Below are positions 42,612 to 50,344 of a DNA stretch of 64,000 nt, in pieces. This DNA is from Roseovarius sp. GTDB taxonomy: Bacteria; Pseudomonadota; Alphaproteobacteria; Rhodobacterales; Rhodobacteraceae. Below the pieces are notes generated by a model. The model saw only the letters and a program-made list of their open reading frames with translations. It ran no database searches and was not told the DNA's origin. The DNA lies in assembly GCA_029212365.1 (NCBI GenBank), contig JARGOC010000008.1:62001-126000 (forward strand), in the 5' to 3' direction. Within the stretch, counting starts at the first letter, position 1. The number at the start of each line of letters is the position of its first letter. A program made the position numbers and the translations under genes.

Positions 42612-43148
42612 TCAGCGCGTTTCAAAGACGCTCATGTTGTATCCGTTAAACTCCAGCACCTCAGAGGCCGCGGTCATCCGGTCTGCGCCACCCGAGGTCT
42701 TGCGATCCACAATGAAGGCCATGTCACTATCGGGAGACCCAAGTGCTGCGGTGCGATACCCCTCGTCAATCCAAATCACCCACATCTCCATTTCGGTGTC
42801 GGTGGTTTGTGCCGTCAATTGCCAACGGTTCTGGGCCAGAGGCTCGGCCTGCCAATCATCGCTCAGTGCCTCGCAATTGCCATCCGCATCACAACTGGCG
42901 TGCAAGAACTCAAGCGTGTGCTGCGGTTTGGCGTTGGTGTTGAAGGTGAGGCTCTGAATGTCGCGGTATTGCGGCGAAGACGCCCGCACTTTCCATTCGC
43001 CCTGCATCGCGTCGGCTCCGCCGCGACTGATGATCGACAAAGGCACCGTGGGATTGCGCAGCAGACTGGGGTCATCAGGCGCGGGGGCTGTCAGGCACCC
43101 GATCAACAGGGCAGGGGCCAGACATGCGATTGCGCTGCGCAAGATCAC
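42612..43148 (-). CDS. Lipoprotein of unknown function in the carnitine operon (lipocalin-like pattern)
   Basis: A 178-residue protein with a lipobox LLIGC (C18) after a hydrophobic N-terminus. The rest is mainly short strands with aromatic residues (GEWKVRASSPQYRDIQSL, MEMWVIWIDEGYRTAALG, ADMAF-like end), consistent with an eight-stranded lipocalin-type barrel. Two further cysteines (HASCDADGNCEAL) may form a disulfide. It lies within the carnitine operon, 15 bases before lcdH, and its start overlaps the upstream SDR gene by four bases. A ligand or substrate-capture role is a guess. Confidence 0.65.
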   Translation of the reverse strand: MILRSAIACLAPALLIGCLTAPAPDDPSLLRNPTVPLSIISRGGADAMQGEWKVRASSPQYRDIQSLTFNTNAKPQHTLEFLHASCDADGNCEALSDDWQAEPLAQNRWQLTAQTTDTEMEMWVIWIDEGYRTAALGSPDSDMAFIVDRKTSGGADRMTAASEVLEFNGYNMSVFETR

Positions 43149-43918
43149 GGTACCAGGCTTTCTGTGTGGCCATCGACAGCCATGATTTGACCCGAGATTT
43201 TTGAGGCCGCAGCCGAGGCCAGAAACAGCGCCATGTCGGCCAGATCATCGGCGCTGACCCAAGACCGCAGGCTGACACCTTTCACATAGGTCTGACGCAG
43301 CTCTTCTATCGGCTTGCCTGAGGCGGCGGCCTCATTGGCCAAAACGCGCTCCATCCGCTCGCCCTCAACTGCGCCCGGTGCAATCGCGTTGACGCGCACA
43401 CCTGCGGGGCCAAGTTCACCAGCCAGGGTTTTGGTTAATCCAACAAGGCCCCATTTGGCCGTCGCATAAGGCGAGCGCAGCGGATAGCCAAACAAGCCGG
43501 CCGTTGATGTGGTCAGGATAATCAGCCCGCTGCCCTGCGCGCGCATCAGCCGCGCCGCCCAACGACACGTCAGGAAAGTGCCAAACAGATTGACGCCGAT
43601 ACAGTCCTTCCAATCGTCATAGCCCATATCTTCTATCCGGCCCGCAGGCCCGCCGGTGCCGGCATTGGCGCAAACCACATCAACACCGCCCCAAGCGGTT
43701 TCAACCTCGCCCAGAAATGCGCCCATCTGGGCCTCATCTGTGACATCAGCCTGCCGGGCAATGAAATCGGGGTAATCGGCCTTAACCTGCGTCACAGCAT
43801 CGGCATCAGCATCACAAAGGGCGATTTGCGCCCCCTCGGCGGCAAAACGCCGTGCCAGCGTCAGCCCAATGCCCGCGCCGCCGCCGGTGATCAATACCCG
43901 GTGCTTCACGCAGGGCAC
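43145..43918 (-). CDS. Short-chain dehydrogenase/reductase (SDR) in the carnitine operon
   Basis: A 257-residue classical SDR with cofactor site TGGGAGIG (11-18), NAG (85-87) and the catalytic Tyr-Lys pair in YATAK (Y151, K155). D36 after the second strand points to NAD rather than NADP. Its position in the carnitine operon suggests oxidation of a carnitine-related alcohol; D-carnitine to 3-dehydrocarnitine is an attractive idea, because the fused L-carnitine dehydrogenase handles only the L form. This is inference. Its stop overlaps the lipoprotein gene start, and its start overlaps the next upstream exported-protein gene by 13 bases. Confidence 0.85.
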   Translation of the reverse strand: MPCVKHRVLITGGGAGIGLTLARRFAAEGAQIALCDADADAVTQVKADYPDFIARQADVTDEAQMGAFLGEVETAWGGVDVVCANAGTGGPAGRIEDMGYDDWKDCIGVNLFGTFLTCRWAARLMRAQGSGLIILTTSTAGLFGYPLRSPYATAKWGLVGLTKTLAGELGPAGVRVNAIAPGAVEGERMERVLANEAAASGKPIEELRQTYVKGVSLRSWVSADDLADMALFLASAAASKISGQIMAVDGHTESLVP

Positions 43919-44259
43919 CGGGCAAAGCGAACGGGATCATCAATCCCCCACCACATCCACAGCACATCGCCATCGGTCATCACCAATTGCTTTTCGTCGT
44001 ATGTGTCACCTTCGGATTGGCACGAAAGGGTCAGCACCCAGGCGTTCAGGCCCGGCAATTCCTGGGCCTCTGTGATATCGCAGCTGTTCTCATAACCCAG
44101 CATTTCCTGCGCGTTCAGTGCAATCGGGGCGGGCGTCACACTGCCGATCTGCGCGGCGTTGGCGCACCACGCTGGGTCTGCGCTCCAGATGCCGTGCCAG
44201 CCTTCGGCGATTGCGGCAGACGGCAGCAAAAGTGCGGCGGCCAGTGCAAGGCGGGTCAT
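43906..44259 (-). CDS. Small exported cysteine-containing protein, unknown function
   Basis: A 117-residue protein with signal peptide (MTRLALAAALLLPSAAIA, cleavage after about 18) and a mature part with four cysteines (WCANA, SCDITE, SCQSEG, FARCPA), likely two disulfides in the periplasm. Aromatic-rich segments WHGIWSADPAWC and LWMWWG stand out and could cage a quaternary ammonium group, as aromatic boxes do in betaine-binding proteins, but no family is recognised. It overlaps the BKACE gene by four bases and the SDR gene by 13 bases. Confidence 0.7.
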   Translation of the reverse strand: MTRLALAAALLLPSAAIAEGWHGIWSADPAWCANAAQIGSVTPAPIALNAQEMLGYENSCDITEAQELPGLNAWVLTLSCQSEGDTYDEKQLVMTDGDVLWMWWGIDDPVRFARCPA

Positions 44260-45167
44260 GACGTTGGCCCCCGTTTGGTCAGGCCCAGTTTTTTGCGCAC
44301 CTCATCGGGGCCAATCACCCGCGCGCCCAGGTTTTCAATGATAGTGGCGGCGCGTTCCACCAGTTGCCAGTTTTCGGCCAGCACACCGCGGTCCAGCATC
44401 AGGTTGTCCTCCAGTCCGACGCGCACATTGCCACCCGCCAGCACCGAGACGGCGACATAGGGCATCTGGCTGCGCCCCAGTCCAAAGGCCGAAAACGTCC
44501 AGTCATCCGGCACGTTGTTCACCATGGCCATAAAGGTGTTCAGATCATCAGGTGCACCCCAAGGTACTCCCATGCACAGCTGCACCAGTGCGGGGCTGTC
44601 CAACACGCCGTCTTTGACCAATTGCTTGGCATACCAAAGATGGCCGGTGTCGAATGCTTCGATCTCGGGTTTCACGCCCAGCTTGGTCATCATTGTGCCC
44701 ATCGCCGTCAACATTCCGGGCGTGTTTGTCATCACATAATCGGCTTCGGCAAAATTCATCGTGCCACAATCCAACGTGCAGATTTCGGGCAGGCACTCTG
44801 CGATATGTTCAACCCGCTCGGACGCCCCCACCATATCTGAGGTATCGGACAGGGGCAGGGGTGCCTCGGGCGCGCCAAAGATTATGTCGCCCCCCATCCC
44901 AGCGGTCAGGTTCAGCACCACGTCGGTGTCGGAGGCGCGAATGATTTCGGTCAATTCGCGGTACAGTTTGGGATCGCGCGAAGGGGCGCCGGTTTCAGGG
45001 TCACGCACATGGCAATGCACCACCGCCGCCCCGGCTTTGGCCGCGGCAATGGCGCTGTCGGCAATCTGTTGCGGCGAGCGTGGCACATGCGGGCTGCGAT
45101 CCTGTGTGCCACCTCCGCCAGTCACGGCGCAGGTGATGAAAACGTCGCGGTTCATTTCGAGCGGCAT
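44256..45167 (-). CDS. BKACE (DUF849) beta-keto acid cleavage enzyme, probable 3-dehydrocarnitine:acetyl-CoA trimethylamine transferase type
   Basis: A 303-residue TIM-barrel with the zinc-site motif VVHCHVRDPETG (HxH and Glu) and ITCAVTGGGG at the N-terminus, the hallmarks of beta-keto acid cleavage enzymes. In carnitine clusters this family splits 3-dehydrocarnitine with acetyl-CoA into betainyl-CoA and acetoacetate, consistent with the fused thioesterase of lcdH and with the divergent CdhR-like regulator. It is the first gene of the minus-strand operon; GAGGA lies six bases upstream of ATG 45167. Confidence 0.9.
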   Translation of the reverse strand: MPLEMNRDVFITCAVTGGGGTQDRSPHVPRSPQQIADSAIAAAKAGAAVVHCHVRDPETGAPSRDPKLYRELTEIIRASDTDVVLNLTAGMGGDIIFGAPEAPLPLSDTSDMVGASERVEHIAECLPEICTLDCGTMNFAEADYVMTNTPGMLTAMGTMMTKLGVKPEIEAFDTGHLWYAKQLVKDGVLDSPALVQLCMGVPWGAPDDLNTFMAMVNNVPDDWTFSAFGLGRSQMPYVAVSVLAGGNVRVGLEDNLMLDRGVLAENWQLVERAATIIENLGARVIGPDEVRKKLGLTKRGPTS

Positions 45168-45246
45168 GTGAGATCCTCGGAATAGCGTGGGGTGTTCTCA
45201 GCGTAACGCTCTGGCGCGAGTCGCCAGTTTGCAGTAACAGTCAAAG
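45168..45246. promoter_or_regulatory. Divergent promoter region of the carnitine operon and its regulator
   Basis: The 79 bases between the BKACE gene (minus) and the GlxA/AraC regulator (plus) must hold both promoters and the operator. No clear inverted repeat stands out by eye. Confidence 0.4.
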
Positions 45247-46197
45247 ATGATGCCGCAATGGACAAATCCGGATGCACCGCCTGTGCATATCGCACTGCTG
45301 ATATTTGATCAGTTCTCAAACCTGTGTCTGGCCAATTGTCTGGAGCCTTTGCGCGCCGCCAACACGCTGAACCGGTCCCCAATTTTTAGCTGGCAAATCC
45401 TGACTCATGACGGGGGTGCGGCCTTGTCTTCCAGTGCGATGCAAGTGTTGCCCCAGGCCGGCCTGTCGGATTTGGCCCCGTGTGATTATCTATTTGTATT
45501 GTCCAGCTACGGACATGAACACCACGACACCCCTGACACGCGCCGCGCATTGCGGCAGGCCTCGGCCAAGGCGCGCATCATTGTGGGGATGGATACCGCC
45601 CCGTGGTTGTTGGCCTCAGCCGGGTTGCTAGAGGGGCGGCGCGCCACGGTTCACTGGGACTTGTTGGATGGATTCAAGGAGCGGTTTTTGCAAGTCGAGG
45701 CAGAACGCAGTCGTTTGGTGCGTGATGGCCGGGTCATCACCTGCGCGGGTGCGATGTCGGCGCTGGATATGACCTTGGGGTTGATTGCCGATCACGCCGG
45801 GCTGGCCGCGCGGCTGGATGTAGAAGCGTTGTTCATGCAGGGCGATCCACCCGTGGATACGATCCATGCGCGTGGAACAGTAACAGACCCAACGGTGCGG
45901 CGTGCCTTGGCCTTGATGCGTGAAAACCTGGAAAAACCGCTAAGCCTGCTGGAGTTGTCGCGCCTGTTGTCGTGCCAATCGCGGACGCTTGACCGGCGTT
46001 TTCGCAGCCGTCTAGGCGCTCCACCCGGCACGGTGTATCGCCATTTACGCCTGTCATCAGCGCGCAAGATGCTAGAGGGCAGCACCCTAAGCGTGGCCGA
46101 AATTGCCCTGCGCAACGGGTATGAAAGTCCGGCTGCAATGGCACGGGCGATGAAGCGGTATTATGGTGTCACGCCATCCAGCCTGCGACTTGGATGA
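45247..46197 (+). CDS. cdhR: GlxA-family (DJ-1 + AraC HTH) regulator, CdhR-like
   Basis: A 316-residue regulator. Residues 12-190 are a DJ-1/PfpI-like ligand domain (VHIALLIFDQFSNLCLANCLEPLRAAN, CAGAMSALDMTLGLIADHAG). Residues 205-316 are an AraC helix-turn-helix pair (LSLLELSRLLSCQSRTLDRRF, SVAEIALRNGYESPAAMARAMKRYYGVTPS). The layout and position match CdhR, the activator of carnitine dehydrogenase genes in Pseudomonas. It is transcribed away from the carnitine operon, which it probably activates when carnitine is present. Confidence 0.85.
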   Translation: MMPQWTNPDAPPVHIALLIFDQFSNLCLANCLEPLRAANTLNRSPIFSWQILTHDGGAALSSSAMQVLPQAGLSDLAPCDYLFVLSSYGHEHHDTPDTRRALRQASAKARIIVGMDTAPWLLASAGLLEGRRATVHWDLLDGFKERFLQVEAERSRLVRDGRVITCAGAMSALDMTLGLIADHAGLAARLDVEALFMQGDPPVDTIHARGTVTDPTVRRALALMRENLEKPLSLLELSRLLSCQSRTLDRRFRSRLGAPPGTVYRHLRLSSARKMLEGSTLSVAEIALRNGYESPAAMARAMKRYYGVTPSSLRLG

Positions 46198-46276
46198 GCG
46201 CGCAAGTGCCCTGCCCGAGCAAAGGGCAGCAGGCCGCGCCCTAAGTGCGGGCGAGGCGTACAGCACATGTGCAGGC

Positions 46277-47422
46277 TTACAAAGCCGCGCGGAACAGCCC
46301 TTCGAGGTTTTCCTCGGTCAGCTCAATCGGGTTGCCGCCACAACTGGGGTCAATGATAGCACCCGCCACCAGATCGGGAATGCTGGCCTCGGTCACACCC
46401 ATATCAGACAGTTTGCGGGGGATGTTCATGCTGTCGTTGAACTCCTGCACAAAGGCGCAAAACCCATCGAACCCGCCCTGTACGCCAATGTAGGACGCCG
46501 CCCTGTCAAACCGATCGGCAATTACTGGCGCGTTGAATTCCAGAACGGCAGGCATACACACCGCATTGGTGGTGCCGTGATGAGTGTTGAAATGGGCCCC
46601 GATGGGGTGGCTCATGGCGTGGATTGCACCAAGCCCTTTTTGGAACGCCGTGGCCCCCATCGCGGCGGCTGACATCATGTTGGCCCGCGCCTCAATATCC
46701 GTGCCATCGCTGTAGGCACGCGGCAGGTTTTCCACCACCAGACGCATACCTTCCAAGGCAATTCCCTGGCTCATCGGGTGGTAATGCGGGCTGGAATAGG
46801 CCTCAACACAATGGGCAAAGGCATCAAGGCCAGTGCCTGCGGTGATGAACTGGGGCATGCCAACAGTCAGTTCAGGGTCACAGATCACAATTTCTGGCAA
46901 CACCTTGGGGTGAAAGATGATTTTTTTCACATGGCTGACACTGTCGGTGATCACTGATGCGCGGCCCACTTCCGAGCCGGTTCCGGCGGTTGTGGGCACT
47001 GCAATGATCGGTGCAATCACGTCGGCATTGGCACGGTTCCACCAATCGCCAATATCCTCAAAATCCCAGATGGGCCGCGTCTGACCGGCCATAAAAGCCA
47101 CCATCTTGCCCAGGTCCAAGCCAGAGCCGCCGCCAAAGGCTACAACGCCGTCATGGCCGCCAGCCTTATACGCGGCAACACCGGCGTTAAGGTTGACCTC
47201 ATTGGGGTTGGGATCGACCTGCGAAAACATCGCGCGCCCCAGCCCGGCGGCATCCATGATGTCCAGCGTGGCCTGGGTAACAGGTAGATCCGCCAACCCC
47301 TTGTCTGTCACCAGCAAGGGGCGTTTGATGCCCGCCTGAGCGCACGCTGCGGGCAGTTCTGCAATGCGGCCTGCGCCAAATTTCATCACTGTGGGGTAAG
47401 ACCAGTTTCCAGTCAGGCTCAT
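46277..47422 (-). CDS. Iron-containing (group III) alcohol dehydrogenase
   Basis: A 381-residue enzyme from ATG 47422. NAD-site GGGSGLDLGKMVAF and the metal-binding stretch MSHPIGAHFNTHHGTTNAV with three His are characteristic of Fe-ADH; TTAGTGSEV is also present. It would oxidise a primary alcohol or a hydroxylated substrate to the aldehyde. Its start overlaps the aldehyde dehydrogenase stop by four bases (ATGA), so the two enzymes probably act in sequence. It is the last gene of the minus-strand unit from the amidohydrolase gene. A hairpin (CTGCCC...GGGCAG near 46213-46231) follows beyond its end but without a T-run. Confidence 0.9.
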   Translation of the reverse strand: MSLTGNWSYPTVMKFGAGRIAELPAACAQAGIKRPLLVTDKGLADLPVTQATLDIMDAAGLGRAMFSQVDPNPNEVNLNAGVAAYKAGGHDGVVAFGGGSGLDLGKMVAFMAGQTRPIWDFEDIGDWWNRANADVIAPIIAVPTTAGTGSEVGRASVITDSVSHVKKIIFHPKVLPEIVICDPELTVGMPQFITAGTGLDAFAHCVEAYSSPHYHPMSQGIALEGMRLVVENLPRAYSDGTDIEARANMMSAAAMGATAFQKGLGAIHAMSHPIGAHFNTHHGTTNAVCMPAVLEFNAPVIADRFDRAASYIGVQGGFDGFCAFVQEFNDSMNIPRKLSDMGVTEASIPDLVAGAIIDPSCGGNPIELTEENLEGLFRAAL

Positions 47423-48801
47423 GATGTGACCTTTTTCATATGGTAAGATTTGGGACGTGTCAGATTGTGATAGCCGATAATCGACAGACCACCGCCACGA
47501 CCGGTGTCTTTGCACCCGGTCCAGCACAGGCCAGGATCGAGGTAATCCGCCCGGTTCATAAACACGGTGCCGGTTTCAATCTGATCACCCACGGTAGTGG
47601 CGCGCTCCAGATCAGCGGTCCATAGGCTGGCGGTCAGGCCAAACTGGCTGTCGTTCATCAGCTCAATCGCCTCGGCGTCGTCCTTGACGGGCATGATGCC
47701 CACGACTGGGCCAAAGCTCTCGTCGCGCATGACGCGCATATCGTGGGTGACATTGGTCAGGATCTGGGGCGTCAGATATGCGCCTCCATCATCCTCGGCA
47801 AAGGTCTCGATATGTGCTTTGGCACCGGCGGCGACAGCTTCGGCAATCTGCGCACGCACCTCGGCGGCAAACCGCACGTTGGCCATCGGGCCCATGGTTG
47901 TGTCCGGGTCCATTGGATTGCCCAGCTTATAGCCCTTCACAATCGCCACGGCCTTTTCAACAAAAGCGTCATACAGGCTTGCCGCCACATAAATCCGCTC
48001 AATCCCGCAGCAGCATTGCCCGGCATTAAACATCGCGCCATCAATCAGCGTGTCCACGGCGGCATCCAGATCGGCGTCATCCATGACATAGCCCGGATCC
48101 TTGCCGCCCAACTCCAGCCCGACACCGGTGAATGTACCTGCGGCGGCGCGTTCCATCGCCTTGCCGCCCCCAACCGAGCCAGTGAAATTCACAAAATCAA
48201 AGGCCCGCTCAGCAATCAGTGTCGACGTTGTGTCGTGATCCAGAAACACATTCTGGAACACATCCTCAGGCACGCCAGCCGCGATAAAAGCCCGCACCAT
48301 CCGCTCGCCCACCAACAGGGTTTGTGTCGCATGTTTCAACACCACCGTATTCCCGGCAATCAGGGCAGGGGCCACCGTGTTGATCGCCGTCATATAAGGA
48401 TAATTCCAAGGCGCCACGACCAGCACGACACCATGCGGCACCCGTTTGATATATCGCTTGAAAGTGGCATCCTCGCTCACCTCAACATCCGCCAATGCCT
48501 CCTCGGCTATGCCTGCCATGTGGCTGGCGCGTTCATTGAACCCGTCAAATTCACCGCCATAGCGCACCGGGCGCCCCATCATATGGGCCAACTCGGGCAC
48601 AATTTCATCGTTCATGGCCCCCACGGCGGCCACACCGGCCATCACCAGGGCCGTGCGTTCGCTCAACGGTCGTGCTGCCCAGGCCACCTGCGCTGCCCGT
48701 GCACGTGCAGCCACCTTTGCGGCGGCCTCGCCAGTCAGCGTTTCGCGCTCTGCATAAACCGATCCATCAATCGGCGAGATACATTTCAACATCTGCGTCA
48801 T
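47419..48801 (-). CDS. NAD(P)-dependent aldehyde dehydrogenase
   Basis: A 460-residue ALDH with APWNYPYMTAINTVAPALIAGN, the catalytic Glu in LELGGKDPGYV and the catalytic Cys in FNAGQCCCGIERIYV (one of three consecutive Cys). The three cysteines in a row are uncommon. It is coupled to the Fe-ADH gene (ATGA overlap) and lies 82 bases after the glutamine-synthetase-like gene; that gap carries repeat copy 5. Together with the Fe-ADH it would take an alcohol to a carboxylate. The substrate is unknown. Confidence 0.9.
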   Translation of the reverse strand: MTQMLKCISPIDGSVYAERETLTGEAAAKVAARARAAQVAWAARPLSERTALVMAGVAAVGAMNDEIVPELAHMMGRPVRYGGEFDGFNERASHMAGIAEEALADVEVSEDATFKRYIKRVPHGVVLVVAPWNYPYMTAINTVAPALIAGNTVVLKHATQTLLVGERMVRAFIAAGVPEDVFQNVFLDHDTTSTLIAERAFDFVNFTGSVGGGKAMERAAAGTFTGVGLELGGKDPGYVMDDADLDAAVDTLIDGAMFNAGQCCCGIERIYVAASLYDAFVEKAVAIVKGYKLGNPMDPDTTMGPMANVRFAAEVRAQIAEAVAAGAKAHIETFAEDDGGAYLTPQILTNVTHDMRVMRDESFGPVVGIMPVKDDAEAIELMNDSQFGLTASLWTADLERATTVGDQIETGTVFMNRADYLDPGLCWTGCKDTGRGGGLSIIGYHNLTRPKSYHMKKVTS

Positions 48802-48832
48802 AGCGCCCTCATCTTTTCAAAAGCAGCAAGTC

Positions 48833-48867
48833 CATCTTCTTGCCAAAAATATCCCCGCCGGAGGCAT
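48833..48867. repeat. Interspersed intergenic repeat, copy 5
   Basis: Contains CATCTTCTTGCCAAAAATAT and CCCCGCCGGAGGCATCC, nearly identical to copy 1. It sits in the gap between the ALDH gene and the glutamine-synthetase-like gene, both minus strand. Confidence 0.7.
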
Positions 48868-48883
48868 CCGGACGGTGCAACCC

Positions 48884-50239
48884 TCACGCCAGCTCAAACC
48901 CGCGCGCCACTTCGTAATCCGTGACGATACGATCAAACTCTTCCAGCTCCCACTCGGCCGCACGGGCATAGTGATCCACCACGTCATCGCCAAAGGCCGC
49001 GCGCAGCATGTCCGACCCCTTAAGGGTCTCGCGGGCATCACGCAGGTTTTGCGGGATCATACCGCTGTCGCCTTGATACGCATCGCCAACTGTGGGCGGG
49101 GCCAGTTCAAGCGCCTCTTCAATCCCGGCGATCCCGGCGGCGATTTGCGCGGCCATTGCCAGATAGGGGTTCAGATCCGACCCACCGACACGGCACTCCA
49201 CCCGGATCGCCTTGGACCCGGTGCCACACAGCCGGAAACCAGCGGTGCGATTGTCCACCGACCAGATCGTTCGCGTGGGCGCAAAGCTGCCTTTTTGAAA
49301 CCGCTTATAGCTGTTCACATAAGGCGCCAGAAAGTAGGTGAAATCGGGGGCGTATTTCAACAAGCCTGCCATATATGTTTTCATCAATGTGCTCATGCCC
49401 AGCTTGTCATCCGGGTCGTAAAACACCGGCGCGCCATCTTTCCACAAGGATTGATGCACATGGCTGGAGGACCCAACCTTGTCATGGTGCCACTTGGGCA
49501 GAAAGGTCACCGCATGGCCTTGCTGATAGGCGATTTCCTTGATCGCGTGTTTGGCAATCGTGTGGTAATCGGCCGTATCCTGTGCCGCGGCATATTTGAT
49601 GTTCAGCTCTTCCTGGCCGGTTTCGGCCTCGCCCTTGGAATTTTCAATCGGAATGCCCGCGTCCCACAGATGGTTGCGGATCGGGCGCATCACATGTTCC
49701 TCGCGTGAGGTTTGAAGGATGTGATAATCTTCATTGTATCCGCTGATCGGCTCCAGATCGCGAAAGCCTGATTTGCGGATGTCGTCAAAGCTTTTCTCGA
49801 ACAGAAAGAACTCCAGCTCGGTCGCCATCATGGCGTCAAAGCCCATGGCCTCCAGCCGCTTTAGCTGCTTTTTTAGCACTGCGCGTGGGGAATGGGGCAC
49901 ATCCTGGTGCGTGTGGTGATCCAACACGTCACACAGCACCATCGCAGTGCCTTCCAACCATGGGACCATACGCAATGTATCCAGATCGGGCTTCATCACA
50001 TAGTCGCCATAACCTGTTTCCCAACTGGTCGAGGCATAGCCATCAGGTGTCGCCATCTGCAAATCCGTGGCCAGCAGGTAATTGCAGCAATGGGTTTCTT
50101 CCCAGGCCCCGGCGATGAAATGCCCGGCATGAAAGCGCTTGCCCATCAACCGGCCCTGCATATCCACAAGGCAGACCAGAACGGTGTCAATCTCACCGGC
50201 CTCATATTTTGTTTTCAGCGTGTCAAAGCTCAGGGTCAT
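48884..50239 (-). CDS. Glutamine-synthetase-family ligase (gamma-glutamyl-amide synthetase type)
   Basis: A 451-residue GS-fold enzyme. ELEFFLFE (141-148) gives the metal Glu pair, GSSSHVHQSLW is the ATP/metal His region of the family (GSGMHVHQSLW in GlnA-like enzymes), and RVECRVGGSDLNPYLAMAA is the C-terminal Arg segment. Relatives of this length make gamma-glutamyl amides of amines (GlnT, PuuA, IpuC, gamma-glutamylmethylamide or ethanolamide synthetases) rather than glutamine, and no adenylylation-site Tyr is obvious. The neighbouring ADH, ALDH, TRAP and amidohydrolase genes support an amine/amino-alcohol role. It starts 105 bases after dctP, with a hairpin between. Confidence 0.85.
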   Translation of the reverse strand: MTLSFDTLKTKYEAGEIDTVLVCLVDMQGRLMGKRFHAGHFIAGAWEETHCCNYLLATDLQMATPDGYASTSWETGYGDYVMKPDLDTLRMVPWLEGTAMVLCDVLDHHTHQDVPHSPRAVLKKQLKRLEAMGFDAMMATELEFFLFEKSFDDIRKSGFRDLEPISGYNEDYHILQTSREEHVMRPIRNHLWDAGIPIENSKGEAETGQEELNIKYAAAQDTADYHTIAKHAIKEIAYQQGHAVTFLPKWHHDKVGSSSHVHQSLWKDGAPVFYDPDDKLGMSTLMKTYMAGLLKYAPDFTYFLAPYVNSYKRFQKGSFAPTRTIWSVDNRTAGFRLCGTGSKAIRVECRVGGSDLNPYLAMAAQIAAGIAGIEEALELAPPTVGDAYQGDSGMIPQNLRDARETLKGSDMLRAAFGDDVVDHYARAAEWELEEFDRIVTDYEVARGFELA

Positions 50240-50304
50240 GGCAAGATCCGTTATGGGGGCAAAAAATTCTTCATAGAATTTTGCAATTTTCTTGGAAAAT
50301 TCAT

Positions 50305-50326
50305 CCCCCGGCCGATAAACCGGGGG
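50305..50326. terminator. Hairpin between dctP and the GS-like gene
   Basis: A 7-bp GC stem CCCCCGG/CCGGGGG with an 8-base loop (50305-50326). On the minus strand it follows dctP and precedes the GS gene, with only ATGAATTTT after it, so it is a weak terminator or a processing/stability hairpin. A second AT hairpin (AAAATTC...GAATTTT, about 50257-50276) follows, then TTTGCCCCC. Expression of TRAP and enzymes could differ because of it. Confidence 0.55.
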
Positions 50327-50344
50327 ATAAATCAGACGTTACGA

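Noticed and set aside
46198-46276. Terminator between the CdhR-like gene and the Fe-ADH gene
   Set aside because: A 6-bp hairpin (CTGCCC/GGGCAG) is present but lacks a T-run on either strand.
47743-48924. 393-codon plus-strand open frame opposite the aldehyde dehydrogenase gene
   Set aside because: Mirror of a strongly supported minus-strand ALDH; the protein is His/Arg-rich with no domain.
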